Of a stretch of 64,000 nt of DNA, positions 41,790 through 52,944 are shown piece by piece (the stretch's first letter is position 1; the number at the start of each line of letters is the position of its first letter). The stretch covers positions 29,598,833 through 29,662,832 of the forward strand of contig NC_087062.1 in the NCBI RefSeq assembly GCF_963678635.1, in the 5' to 3' direction. The notes below the pieces were generated by a model, which did no database searches, had not been told where the DNA came from, and was given only the letters and a program-made list of their open reading frames with translations. Source of the stretch: Symsagittifera roscoffensis. Taxonomy: Eukaryota > Xenacoelomorpha > Acoela > Convolutidae. Position numbers and translations under genes: made by a program.

Positions 41790-43460
41790 TTTTTACACTT
41801 TAGGACCAAGGTAGTATTTTGCAGGCCTTTTACCAGTCCATGCGTGCTTACTGATTCTCAACCTGCTAGAGTTCATGGCCTCGCTAAGGTACACAAAGAC
41901 AATGTCCCTTAAATCCGTTTTTATTTTCACCAGGTAGCTGCTATCACAAAAACAAAGTCTCGTGCGTTTTTTGGACAAAATGGTTGGAACGAACATGGAG
42001 TACCCCAGCAATGAAAAAACTGCTGGCCATGTCCACTGTTGATGAAGATGAAACCATTTCGTCTCTGGACGTGAAGAGTTTGTAAAGCCATATTCCGGTC
42101 CAGGCAACTATCCTTTATGCTGTAGAATGTTCGTATAATTCTGACCGTGTTCCGGAGTTTGAGAAAGGCGTGTTCATTTGGCACAAAACACTGGCGCTCA
42201 CTGATGTTCATTTCATGGCGTGTGGACAGTGGTTTACCCAGAAAGACGGCGTTGCAATGGGCTCTAGTCTTGTAGTAGTTGTTCTGACTAATTTGTGGCT
42301 GATAAAAAAAATGAGGAAAAAATTCGTTTGGAAATCACTAGACCACCAAGCACTGTGGAGATCGAATTTTGTAAGGTGCGCCTTGAGTTAGTCACTGTGA
42401 AAGGCAGCTCTGTTTTTTGTGATGACTGCTGTACTTGGTGCCATAAGCTTTGCCTTGGGATTTTTATTCCAGAAGTCACCAGCCTCGAGTGGTTCTGTTC
42501 TGCTTTTTTGATTATAACAGGTCTCTGGACACCTGCAAAGTTTTTAGAAGCTATGTTGCTGATGTTATACGAAACGCTAAAAAGATCAATGTTGAAATTG
42601 ATTAGTCATTTGTTGATAGCTTACATGTTAACCGTGATTTTACCATCGGTCATCGAAAGGCTAAATGACCAGAAAATTCTTTTCCTGATAAGTTAGTGAC
42701 TCTGCAAGATCAAAAAATTAGCACGGAATAGAATTTGACATCTACTGACACAACAGCTCCGATAAGATACAAAATGAAGACTATTCAGGGCACCGTGAAC
42801 CGCGAATCGCATTCTTAATGCTACTTTGTACTGGCGTTCATTTCATCAGCTATCGAAGATGCCTTGTTTTTCTAGCACAATCAATATCCCCCGGTTTTAC
42901 CAACCTATTATGCGCAACACACTTACCAAGATTTTGACGACTGAAGGTATTCAAGGTACAACTCGTAGTCTATCTTATGAAAAACGGGAAAAAATAGGAA
43001 AAATCTAACAACGTGGTGATGCAGTGCCGTGGCATCATATCGAATACAATTGCTAAAGGCTTAAAAGTTTTGCTGTAGGCTCTGTTGTTTTTACAACAAG
43101 AAAATTGAAATCTTCGTTTCCTTCTTTGAAAAATTCGGTTCCTTCTCAGATTCAAAGTGGTGTTATTTATCAAATACCGTTGTCAGGGAGTTAGTCGAGC
43201 TACGTCGTACAAGCCTACCGACACTTTAGAATGCATATCTGAAGATGAAAGGAAAGATTCATCAGTTGGAACGCACACGAGGTCATGTGGAGACGACACG
43301 CAGCAATTAGAGTTCAAAATTTTCAAATAAACGTACAAAAAAACTACAAATTTTGACCTTGGAAGCCTCATTTTTACAGAGAACCAAGACGTCTCTCAAC
43401 CAGCGCGAGAAGTTCCGAAAACAAGAGCTAACTGATCATCATTATTTGTATTGTCCCATA
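41790..43460 (+). pseudogene. Penelope-like element B, RT and endonuclease, decayed
   Basis: Pieces in order: FAGLLPVHACLL (41820), SSLDVKSL (about 42060, palm A-like), FTQKDGVAMGSSL (about 42230-42270, the PLE GVAMGSPLGP box), VVFTTRKLKSSFPS and QSGVIYQIP (about 43085-43185), a degenerate YVGQT/RH..EH stretch to 43300, and LTLEASFLQRTKTSLN (about 43352-43400). This is the RT to GIY-YIG order of PLEs. A foreign PHD-like piece interrupts it at 42395-42510. Confidence 0.65.
42395..42510 (+). pseudogene. PHD-finger fragment inside PLE-B
   Basis: An open frame (42295-42696) passes through VFCDDCCTWCHKLCLGI and LEWFC, a C-x2-C / WCHK-x-C / W-x-C pattern typical of the PHD finger in LINE ORF1 proteins. 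PLEs do not carry PHD fingers, so this looks like LINE sequence inserted in, or recombined with, the PLE. Confidence 0.5.
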
Positions 43461-43465
43461 TTTTA

Positions 43466-43650
43466 CGGTCCTAATTTTATCAATAGTAGACTGTTGTAAT
43501 TTTTGTTGCTCTTTAGTTTTTTGCTTTTTAAAAAAATTTGTATTTTGTTTTGTAAACTAATAAATACCACCTGTAGATATGTATAATTGTTTTTAACCTT
43601 CTGATAATGTTGTAGTTTGCAATGAAAGCTTTTCAACATGATGTGTTTGT
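43466..43650 (+). repeat. PLE 3'-end sequence shared with 18400-18640
   Basis: Contains GTTGCTCTTTAGTTTTTTGC and CTGATAATGTTGTAGTTTGC followed by AATGAAAGCTTTTCAACATGATG. It aligns in order with the repeat next to REL-2. Confidence 0.5.
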
Positions 43651-43699
43651 ATAAGATTACAATTGGTGTTCACAAACATCCTGAAAGTACCTTGACAGC

Positions 43700-43860
43700 C
43701 ACATATGCCACCTTGACGGCCACACAAGCATCCGCTGCTGGTATTTGACATCAACCCAACAAAAGAGCGACAATTTCAGTTTTAGTTGAAAACCTTTAAA
43801 AATTTCCCAAAATGATGAAAACGTCAAATCTAAGAAAACAAAAGGGGTTGAACTGATGAA
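43700..43860 (+). repeat. Unoccupied counterpart of the REL-2 insertion site
   Basis: The left half (GCATCCGCTG, GCGACAATTTCA) matches 15858-15915 and the right half (AAAATGATGAAAACG, CTAAGAAAACAAAAGG) matches 18335-18400, with only about 30 bp between them here. The REL-2 body is absent. Confidence 0.7.
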
Positions 43861-45207
43861 ATTAGATTCCACAAACATCCTAGAATGACCTTGACACCAC
43901 AACTATCACTGAAGCCTCATGTATTTGAGCTGTCTGGTTTGGAGATAAAATAATGTAAATAAATGAAAATTTCGGGTAAACTTTTAAGAATGTCAGATCT
44001 CGGAAACTGATTGGAAAAGATTTGAAAACATGTTTTGAGGCAAGACTTGGAGTCCTAAGAGTACTCTGACAACACCTAAAGACACAGTTGAGAATTTCAA
44101 ATTTTGTCAAGTTTTAAAAAATACAGTCGGCGGGTGAAAAGAACCGTTTGTCGCCATGTTGCAGCAGGAAAGTAACAAATAGATGAAAGGGGGTTGGCTG
44201 TGAGAGATGTCGAAACTGGTACTATCTTAAATGCGGGAAAATATCTGATGATGCATAATCATGAATAACCGAGGTAGTCTGTTATTGAAAATAATTTGGA
44301 TTTGATTACAAAATGATGCAGAATAAGGGGGTATTCTGCAGTTGGTATCAAAAACCAACAGGCACTTGGACTATATTGAACTATAGAAGCTGTTCCTCAG
44401 CTCAGTAAAAGCGTGAGCGTAGTGCACAAAGAGTGTTTAGGAGTACGTATAACTGGGGGCGGGGAGCAGTTTTATCAGGCTATGGAAACTAACAGGGAGC
44501 AATGGCTGACAAATCAATAACCCGAACATTGGTCCGCAAATGTGACAGCAGATTCATTGGTGCAAATTCATTTAGATTAAAGGATAACCTCTGGACAGTG
44601 AGGGGAGCTCTTCAACTCAATCTTTGTTCCAAGCTGGTGGTTTGCCAAATTTAACCTACAAATTTTATTCGATGTGACATTAAGCCATTGCTTGTCGAAT
44701 GTTTCAATTTAGGCATTGAAATTGCCTTAAATGGACTAGCTTTATTGCTATATTGATTCGCCGTCATCGAATAAGGTGTTTTTAGCTTCATTCACTGCAC
44801 TATATCAGTCTTGTGATTCTTGGAGAAGAGATTTAGGCAGTGGAACATCATTGAGTTCATAGCTGTAATTTGTTTACGACCACTACTTTTAGGTCGTTCT
44901 AGAAAACTTAGGGAAGATAAACCAGCATAACAGTAACAACTTTTGCCTCCTTGAAAATATCATTCATTTCATCCAAAAGCCTTTTCACCAAGGGAACACA
45001 TGAGTTCTGTTCTTGGTACTCGAAAATTTGAAATGGCTGTTGTTACACAATCAACTAACTGTAATCCATCACTAGTTGAAGTTTTATTGAAAAGTTTAGC
45101 TTTGGAAAAACATCGAAATTATTGAGTTTTCGATGTTAAGATTCTTTCTTACAATTTGATATTACACTAGTTTAAAAAACGATTTCATCTAATCAAATTT
45201 AAATGCA
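43861..45207. other. Non-coding stretch, nothing recognised
   Basis: No exon, RNA or shared repeat is evident after the short CACAAACATCCT..ACCTTGACA repeats near 43670-43905. Confidence 0.4.
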
Positions 45208-45501
45208 ATGAAAGCTTCAAGCAATTTTGCAAGATTTTTTGTTATTTTCCCTCGTCTTGAAGGAGATACGAGAAGACAGAAAAGAATATTAGTTAGAGTG
45301 AAGAGGACTGAACTACCTCATAAAAAGGAGAAAATTTTATTTTTAAGAAAAGTAAAATTAAAGTTCTATGAAACTGACAAGCAAGGAACAAATTCACTCG
45401 AGCTCTGGAAGTCCAGTGGCGTACCGCCATGCTTCTCAGGCGATAAGCTTTTCTCGCTGACAGGAGACATGCTCGAGAAACTTGTCTCTGGCAACCTTTA
45501 A
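45208..45501 (+). CDS. Hypothetical 97-codon ORF
   Basis: Starts with an ATG in an AT-rich context. The first half is Arg/Lys-rich and the C-terminal half has a locally higher GC content (CTCGAGCTCTGGAAGTCC region). No domain, splice site or partner exon is recognised, and it may be chance. Confidence 0.2.
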   Translation: MKASSNFARFFVIFPRLEGDTRRQKRILVRVKRTELPHKKEKILFLRKVKLKFYETDKQGTNSLELWKSSGVPPCFSGDKLFSLTGDMLEKLVSGNL

Positions 45502-46636
45502 AAATCAGTTGACAAATAGGCACAATCTTTGAGATATCACTTCTATTTAAAAAAATTATCTCAAAAAGTAGGCTTAGGTTCTCTTATTAGGTTAACCCAT
45601 ATTTTATTCATAGATTACAAAAAATTCCTTGTAACTCTCAACCGCAGCTTGCAAAGCGACTGAAAAAAGGAAAATTATTTCCCACAAGTGGCCAACATGA
45701 AAAAGTTTTTTTTTGTCAAATAAGTTAAAGCAGATAAGCGTAGATCCATATTCAGGTTGGTAAAAAGATAATTAAAAGAAATACATTGATTTGACTCATA
45801 TCATCATTTCAGTTAAGTGCACAATATATGCTGACTTTTTTCTCCAATATTTCACCATCGGTTACCATTGTTGGATCTTCTTCAAAAATACCGAGAAAAA
45901 GACACACAGGTTTACTTTCGCTTGTCTTTTTGTGAGTGTATCATTTAAGCGACATTAAAATTTTCAACACAATCAGTCGATCAACTGATTGTTCAAAAAC
46001 CCATTGATTTTTCTTTTATAAATCCAACGTTTCGTATTTGAAAGAGACTTTCAAAGTATCGTTTTTTTTCTGTTTCTACCGATTAATTTTTTTTCAATTA
46101 AGCTGGTAATAATTTGTGTTTTTTTTGTAAAAAAGTGAAAGTTTCCCATTTAGGGATCATGGTTTAATTTAGTTTAACTTTTAAATCGGATGCTTCTTAA
46201 AATTCTCTAGAACTACAGCAGGTTTTCGTAGCCCAGCTTCGTTATTTTTCGATTGTGGCCCAGCTTTGTTCGTTATAACATTGCTTGCTGATATTTCGTT
46301 AATTATTATGGCTGAGTAGTAAAACTGACCAGTGACGAGGGCGATCAAAAACAATTTCAAGAGAGAGTGATCTCTGATTTTCTCAAATTTTTCATGCCTC
46401 AAGATAATTTTTCAGTATCTTTTTTAAGTTTTCCAAAAAAAAGGTTTGATCTACAATTACTCAAAGGTTCTCGACTAATAAATTTTTATACCTTCTTTGT
46501 TATTTTGGTTTTTGGTTTGTGAAAAGTATTAAATATTACCAAATTTGTTTTTTTTATTTCGTTTCAAGTGCTTGTTCAAATAGTTTTTCAAAATTAAACA
46601 AATGTTTTTTAGTTCACTGACTGGAAAAAAAAAACA
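45502..46636. other. Non-coding stretch up to the assembly gap
   Basis: T-rich runs and short frames only; no feature recognised. Confidence 0.4.
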
Positions 46637-46836
46637 NNNNNNNNNNNNNNNNNNNNNNNNNNNNNNNNNNNNNNNNNNNNNNNNNNNNNNNNNNNNNNNN
46701 NNNNNNNNNNNNNNNNNNNNNNNNNNNNNNNNNNNNNNNNNNNNNNNNNNNNNNNNNNNNNNNNNNNNNNNNNNNNNNNNNNNNNNNNNNNNNNNNNNNN
46801 NNNNNNNNNNNNNNNNNNNNNNNNNNNNNNNNNNNN
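46637..46836. other. Assembly gap of 200 N
   Basis: Exactly 200 N. The gap cuts into an exon of the minus-strand gene next to it, so that gene's downstream part is missing here. Confidence 0.99.
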
Positions 46837-47688
46837 TCAGTTTTTACATCTGGGCCAGCTCCATCATCGTCTAACTCTGTGGTTAAATTCTTTGTCAACT
46901 GGAAAACGACATTGAAATTAGAAATGCAATCTCAGCTTTTATGTAATATAAAATTTTTTCACCAAATTTTTTTTACCGCGTCTTCACAAATTTTTGATAT
47001 ATGTATTGCAACATGAACACGGCAATTACCGTTCCAATAAATTCTCAAAACATACAAACTTACTCCTTACCGCGTCTTTCAATTTTTTTATCTCCCCTTG
47101 AAGGCTTTGGTTGCAATCTTCGTCTAGATCCAGATAAGCCTCTACAAACTCAGCAAACATTGCTTCATCTTCTAAGAGAGCTTTTGCCGCCTCCATGTGT
47201 GTCTCACAGAACTAAAAAGACTCAACAATACAACACTAGAATCATTTTTTTTTAAATCTGAAGCTCCTGGACCAATTGATCTGCCTCCTTTCGAAAGCTC
47301 ATCAAACATTCGCTTATACCGTAAGGTTCTAATTCTTTTAAGCATATGGCGAGAAATTCAACACGTTAAACTCGACATACTTACAATTTAAACAAATTAG
47401 GGAAAAAAACACTCACATTTACTTTGGTAGTGTCTTCTGGCTTCAATTCTGCTCCCACCGTGAAAGCTTCAAAGCTTGTCGGTTCAACTGGTTTGCCGAT
47501 TTCAACCTGTTCGGACACCAGAAACCTTCGATATTTTTCCTTCTTCTTCTCGTAAATTCGGGTAACAGCCTTTTTCGGACCCGATGCAAGAAGGACATAT
47601 GATGATGCACGGCCGTTTATAGTCAAAACACACTCTTCATCTTTTTTCAAGTTTAATTTCTACGCTGTGCCCATTTCTCTGGGCCATC
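46837..47688 (-). CDS. Unrecognised multi-exon gene, cut by the assembly gap
   Basis: Read from high to low coordinates. The first exon, from about 47688 (ATGGCCCAG) or 47650, ends at a GTGAGT donor (exon end 47417) and encodes DEECVLTINGRASSYVLLAS, then a basic EKKKEKYRR stretch and PEDTTKVN. A possible exon lies around 47249-47340 (LEPYGISECLMSFRKEADQ), with no clean donor. Exon 47071-47211 has a TCTTTTTAG acceptor and a GTAAGG donor, is 47 codons in phase 0, and is acidic and helical (ETHMEAAKALLEDEAMF, QGEIKKLKD). The next exon starts at 46898 (TTTCCAG acceptor) with LTKNLTTELDDDGAG and runs into the gap. I cannot name the family; a coiled-coil cytoplasmic protein is likely. The ATG at 47688 and the 47650 frame are offset, so copy 1 may carry a lesion between them. 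Confidence 0.5.
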
Positions 47689-47889
47689 GATCATCCTGGC
47701 AAATTAGCAGCTGCAGATCAGCAGACTCGTCAACAACGAGCCAGGAAATTGGAACAGACATGTGGTAACTTGATAAAAAAACTTAGTGACAGACGTGCTC
47801 AGAATCTCATTTTGAAATCACTGAATGATTAACAATCGCGCAAATTTATTTTAAAACGTCTCCAAATGTCAACAAAGCTTTTAGAAAGA

Positions 47890-48054
47890 AGGAATGTATG
47901 TAAGTTTGTCAGTAAATATGTATGTAAAGATGTATGTAAGGATGTAAATTTGTATGTATGTAAATCTATAATTATGCATGTATGTGATTATGTATATATA
48001 TAAAATATGAATATATGTAAATATAGATCTGGTTATTTAAGTATGTATGTAAGG
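47890..48054 (+). repeat. (TATG)n-rich microsatellite, short block
   Basis: Imperfect TATG repeats mixed with TAAA and TATA runs. The right edge joins gag sequence of LTR copy 1 within the shared 8-mer GGAAGTGC. Confidence 0.85.
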
Positions 48055-49094
48055 AAGTGCTTGTGCTAAAACTCGAGCAGCTAAAGCTTCGGCCCAAGGA
48101 AGGATTCACCAGAAAAATATCTGGTCAATTTAACAAAAAAAGCTCAGAGAGCGTATCCAACGCCCGACAAACCCGCGGCAGAACCGATTGATGCAGGAGC
48201 AGCGGACGGAGTAATAGAAGCAGCGCGATTCAATAGAGAGACCGGTCAAAAACAAGAAAGGCTGGACGCAGTTTATGATAACCGGAACGAACAAATCAAA
48301 CGATTATTCATAAAAGGAGTGCCAGGCTGGCTTCGATCTAAATTAATGGAACAGCCACCAGCCGCTACGGTGCAAGAATTTTGTAGCCTCGCACGAAAAC
48401 AGATGACCATCCGCGAGATAAGTCGAAATGAAGACTACCCAGAAGATGGTTTTAATTAAATCAGCGAGACGGTCTCGCAAAATTTGATTAGCGCCCTTAC
48501 TAAGCTGTCCACGACCCAGGAACAGATGGAAAAACAGCTAAATGAAGTAAAAACACAGATGTCGGAACAAAAAAAGATCTCACATGAACCATCGCCAGCA
48601 ACCCAAACTTATGGCAACATGAAGAATCAACAACACACAACTACCCCAAATATCCCCTCCAAAAAAGACAATTTGGAGGAGGTTACCAACAAAACTTCCA
48701 CTCAAACCAAAACACCTCGTTCCGACAAATAAGAGGAAACAGAGGTGGACAACGCCAGAATAATTGGCAGCCACGCTTCACGGGTGGATATAATTACCAA
48801 CGATTCCCACCAAGGAACCCAAATTTCAACCAGAGATTTGCACCCAAATTTCAGAGCCAACAGTATCCCCAAATGCAACATTACCCCCAAATGCAACAAT
48901 ACCCTCAAATGCAGCGGTACCCCCAAATGCAACATAACCAGGCATATGAACCGGCAGAGCCATACCACCAACAGCAGGCGATGCGTATGCAGACGGCTCA
49001 GTACGCCCCATTCCAACAACAACCTGTACAATACCAGATGCAACTGGTAGACACCCAAAATCCAACTGGATCATATAACATGTGGAAAATTTAA
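48055..49094 (+). pseudogene. Gag of LTR copy 1, with Q/N- and RGG-rich tail
   Basis: Core capsid-like part: VLKLEQLKLRPKEGF, AARFNRETGQKQERLDAV, RLFIKGVPGWLRSKLMEQ. A TAA after DGFN (about 48459) is shared with copy 2. A helical stretch follows (48484-48600). From about 48597 to 49094 another frame encodes a low-complexity tail: FGGGYQQNF, RGNRGGQRQNNW, GGYNYQRFPPRNPNFNQRF, four YPQMQ-type repeats (about 48865-48945) and a Gln-rich end. No CCHC knuckle is seen; the RGG/QN tail probably replaces it for RNA binding (inference). Confidence 0.65.
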
Positions 49095-49109
49095 CCATAC
49101 AGCAAGCCG

Positions 49110-49676
49110 GTGCTGGTGGAGACAGAAGCCACAGGGACAAAAACAAAATTTCCCTTTTCAAACAGGTTCATCAAAAAACTGTTAAAGCCACTATGTCAGC
49201 CAGCAAAATCAACTAAACTAAATAAACTGTCATCATCAATTATTCCAGAACTCAACCTATATGCAATTACTCCTTTAGAAGGAACAACATTGACTTAAAC
49301 AAAAATACGTTTTGCTCCAAGCATCCAGCGAAGAGCTCTTGTGGATACCGATGCGTGTGCAAACGTCGTACCAAAACAAATCTTTGAAGAACTCAAGAAT
49401 GAAAACTCGTTGTTTCGCCTTCTCGTAATAGCAAAATTAAACCTTAAACGAGAACTAATGGCAGGACGACAGACGGTAGCGATTGAAACAGAAATAACAG
49501 TCAAATTTCGATTGGCAAATATGACGTTTACGGAACCGTTCCTATTGCTCAACCCCGCAAACTCTATCATTCGTGGCAACCCATTTTTTAAAGCGCATAA
49601 CATCCATATTTGCCCAAAATATAATCGCTTTAAATTCCCAGATATTACGCTTCAAATTAACAAAATCAAAAGCTAA
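49110..49676 (+). pseudogene. Retropepsin of LTR copy 1
   Basis: ALVDTDACANVV (49336-49371) is the active-site loop, with Asp where the Gly of DTG is expected. ANSIIRGNPFFKAHNI (about 49557-49604) corresponds to the flap-to-ILG region. An in-frame TAA at 49296-49298 precedes the domain. Confidence 0.65.
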
Positions 49677-49765
49677 ATAAGCCAAGACGTATAAACAGGG
49701 TGAAAATTTCCACTCGAAATCACCAAAGAACACGTGATACCTCCGCATAAAGCAGTAGTAATTGA

Positions 49766-50275
49766 GTGTCAAATTCAAGACACTCCAAAAATATGGAAAA
49801 AACGACGGGAATAGTGATCCCATCTCAAGAATTAGAAGAAAAAAGCGAACTAGCGATAACATCATCAATTAGCGAGATTGATAAAAACCACACTGTATAT
49901 ATTACAGCCTTTAACATGACTGAACACTATCTTACGCTACCTTTTAAAACAGAAACAGGAAAATTTTCAATTCTAACGCTCTCTGAATTCAAAAAATTCA
50001 TTCCAATCTTGCCAGAAACACTTGCACTGGCGAAAATGAAACAACCCGACGATGTTGAATTGGGAATTGACGAATTAATTGAGGAGAAGACGAGCATGCC
50101 GTCCGCTTCACAGCTGAAACCACCGCCCGAGTATGAAAAATTTTGGTTTCCAACGCCTGAAACTTGCTCAAACCCTGGATCACTTCCCACCATTCACTGG
50201 GAAATTTTTGAACAAATCCTGCATTTCCAAAGCCTTGAGAAAATTGAACCGAAAATAACCTTCAAGATCGTTTGA
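49766..50275 (+). pseudogene. Protease-RT linker of LTR copy 1
   Basis: 169 codons colinear with 58929-59453. The end (FWFPTPETCSNPGSLPTIHWEI) is the linker found before RT in Ty3/gypsy-like pol. The RT that should follow is absent: homology to copy 2 ends near 50358. Confidence 0.55.
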
Positions 50276-50589
50276 CCTTCTTAAAGTATTTCGAGTAGGA
50301 AAATTCAAAATTGACGGAAGATCAAAGGTCAGAAGTGGAGCATTTACTTATCGAATTACTACATTTAAATTGCAAAATTTTATTTAAATTGGCTGGTGTC
50401 AAAACCGGCATCGGCGGCAACTGCGACTCCTTTCGAAAAAATGCAAACAAAAAAAAAATTTTACATCCAAAACTTGATACTAAAAAACAATTTTTCAATC
50501 TTTGACGTGAGAACTTACAACTCTTTTTCCATCAAGAAATCCATTTAAGACAACCCCCATTCAATAATTCACTAAACAAAAAATTTTAC

Positions 50590-50964
50590 CTAAATTATGG
50601 TTTCCTGTTGATAATCACTAGTATTTGTCGAGTCTACTGAGTAATTCGACAGTGTAGGGCTCAGATCCCCGCGAATTGTTGCGTCCGGCAGTAATAGATG
50701 AGCGGTCGAAGACGTGGATTGTAAGTTCCATTGAGTGGAGCTAGAGCCTTCTCCGCCTAGTTTGATTGCCGCGTGTTCCTCTGTAACGGCCTCCGGTGAT
50801 TTGCTCAGGAAATTAAAATCGTCTATGACCAAACGCTTCTTTTCTGATTTGAAATGTTTCGGACGGAGTTGACTAGTATTTCTTCCTCTTTGTAACTCTG
50901 TCAAATAGCCAGCTTCGGCCCTGTCTATTTCTTTTTTTTTGCTCTCTGCATAGCAATCGAACAC
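50590..50964 (-). CDS. Hypothetical Ser/Thr-rich C-terminal exon
   Basis: 124 codons on the minus strand ending in TAA. The first third is charged (ESKKKEIDRAEAGYLTELQRGR) and the rest is a Ser/Thr-rich tail (LGGEGSSSTQW, SNYSVDSTNTSDY). GC content is higher than the flanks, and the sequence is not part of the LTR element or the microsatellite. It could be the last exon of a host gene. Family not recognised. Confidence 0.35.
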   Translation of the reverse strand: MFDCYAESKKKEIDRAEAGYLTELQRGRNTSQLRPKHFKSEKKRLVIDDFNFLSKSPEAVTEEHAAIKLGGEGSSSTQWNLQSTSSTAHLLLPDATIRGDLSPTLSNYSVDSTNTSDYQQETII

Positions 50965-51029
50965 TCAATAACTCTCCTCCAATGTTTAAATTAGTATTTT
51001 CCCCAGGAATCAAATAAATTTCTATGTAT

Positions 51030-52430
51030 TTAAATCTATAAATATGCATGTATGTGATTATGTATATATAAAAAATATGATTAAATGTAAATATAGATCT
51101 GGTTATGTAAGTATGTGTACGTATGTATGTATGTGTATGTCTGTGTCTATGTATGTATTTATATATGTATGTATGTGCATATGTATGTAAGTGAATATGT
51201 ATGTATGTGCATATGTATGTATTTACCTCTGACCTCTGAGTGTGTAGGTAATTATGTTTATATGTTTGTATGTGTAAATGTTTGTAAATATGTATGTATG
51301 TACACGTATGTATGTATATATGTATAAGTATATTTCTGGGTATGTGTATGAGTATGTGTGTAATGTATGCGTATGTATGTATGAATGTATGTATGTTTGA
51401 ATGTATGTATGTATGTATGTAGGTATTCATGTATGTATGTATGTATGTATGTATGTATGTAGATATGTATTCATGTATGAAAGTATTTGTATGAATAAGT
51501 GTGTTATATGTGTGCATAACATTATGAGTGTGCATGTGTGTATGCATCTAAGTATGTATGTACCTATGTATGGATGTATCTATGTCAATCTGTATATGTA
51601 TATATGTATGTATATTGATATGTCTCCATGTATGTATGTGTGTATGTATGTTTGTATCCTTGTATGTAGGTATCTATGTATGAATGTAAGTATGTATGTA
51701 TCTATGTATGTATGTATCTATCTATGTAGGCCATTAAGTATGTATGTTTGTATGTATGTATGTATATATCTATTTATGTATGTATCTTTTAATGTATGCA
51801 TCTATGTATGTATGTAATTTTGTATGTGTGCAGGCATGTAGGTATTTATCTTAGTATGTATCCATGTATATATGTATCTATGTATGTATGTATGTATGTA
51901 TGTATGTATGTATGTATGTATCTATGTATGTATGTATGTATGTATGTATCTATGTATCTATGTATCTATAAATCTATGTATCAGTGTATCTATGTATCTA
52001 TGTATCTATCTATCTATGTATGTATCTATGTATGTATCTTTGTATGTATCTATCTATGTATGTATATATGTTTGTATGTATGTATGTTTGTATACATGTA
52101 TGTATGTACACGTATGTATGTATATATGTATAAGTATATTTATGGGTATGTGTATGAGTATGTGTGTAATGTATGCGTATGTATGTATGCATGTATGTAT
52201 GTATGTATGTATGTATGTATGTATGTATGTATGTATGTATGTATGTATGTATGTATGTATGTAGATATGTATTCATGTATGAAAGTATTTGTAAGAATAA
52301 GTGTGTTATATGTATGTATAATATTATAAATGTGCATGTGTATGCATCTAAGTATGTGTGTAACTATGTATGGATGTATCTATGTCAATCTGTGTCTTTA
52401 TATATGTATGTATTTTGATATGTAGCATGT
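51030..52430 (+). repeat. (TATG)n compound microsatellite array 1
   Basis: Mostly TATG units with interspersed ATCTATG, GCATG and TGTG variants. Higher-order blocks recur: AGATATGTATTCATGTATGAAAG followed by ATGTCAATCTGT begins at about 51461 and 52262 here and again in later arrays. Confidence 0.95.
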
Positions 52431-52499
52431 GGCGAGCAATTCAACACGTTACACCCGACATACTTACAATTTAAACAAATTAGGGTAAAAAACACTCAC

Positions 52500-52739
52500 A
52501 TTTACTTTGGTAGTATCTTCTGGCTTCAATTCTGCTCCCACCGTGAAAGCTTCAAAGCTTTTCGGTTCAACTGGTTTGACAATTTCAACCTGTTCAGACA
52601 CCAGAAGCCTTCGATACTCTTCCTTCTTCTTCTCGTAAATTCGGGTAACAGCCTTTTTCTGACCCGAAGCAAGAAGGACATATGATGATGCACGGCCGTT
52701 TATAGTCAAAACACACTCTTCGTCTTTAGTCTGGGCCAT
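52500..52739 (-). CDS. Second copy of the first exon of the unrecognised gene
   Basis: Starts MAQTKDEECVLTING in one frame and ends at the same GTGAGT donor (exon end 52500) as the copy at 47417. Substitutions are few and the frame is intact, including FEAFTVGAELKPEDTTKVN. No downstream exon follows before the microsatellite, so this is a duplicated exon fragment. The 150 bp on its upstream side (52740-52885) is shared too, and holds a plus-strand 45-codon open frame rich in Arg and Gln. Confidence 0.6.
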
Positions 52740-52944
52740 CGATCATCCTGGCAAATTAGCAGCTGCAGATCAGCAGACTCGTCAACAAAGAGCCAGGAAA
52801 TTGGAACAGACATGTGATAACTTGAAAAAAAAACTTAATGACAGACGTGCTCAGAATCTCATTTTAAAATCACTGAATGATTAACAATCGCTCAAATTTA
52901 TTTAAAAACATCTCCAAATGTCAACGAAGCTTTTAGAAAGAAGG

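Larger units (their letters stand above)
48055..50358 (+). mobile_element. LTR retrotransposon copy 1, gag-protease only
   Basis: Colinear with 57254-59552 of copy 2. It starts inside gag, directly after the microsatellite, and stops just before the RT. LTRs, leader, gag N-terminus and all of pol after protease are missing. Several stop codons are shared with copy 2. Confidence 0.85.

Noticed and set aside
46602-46898. Open frames spanning the N run
   Set aside because: They exist only because N is translated as an unknown residue; only the exon start at 46898 has splice support.
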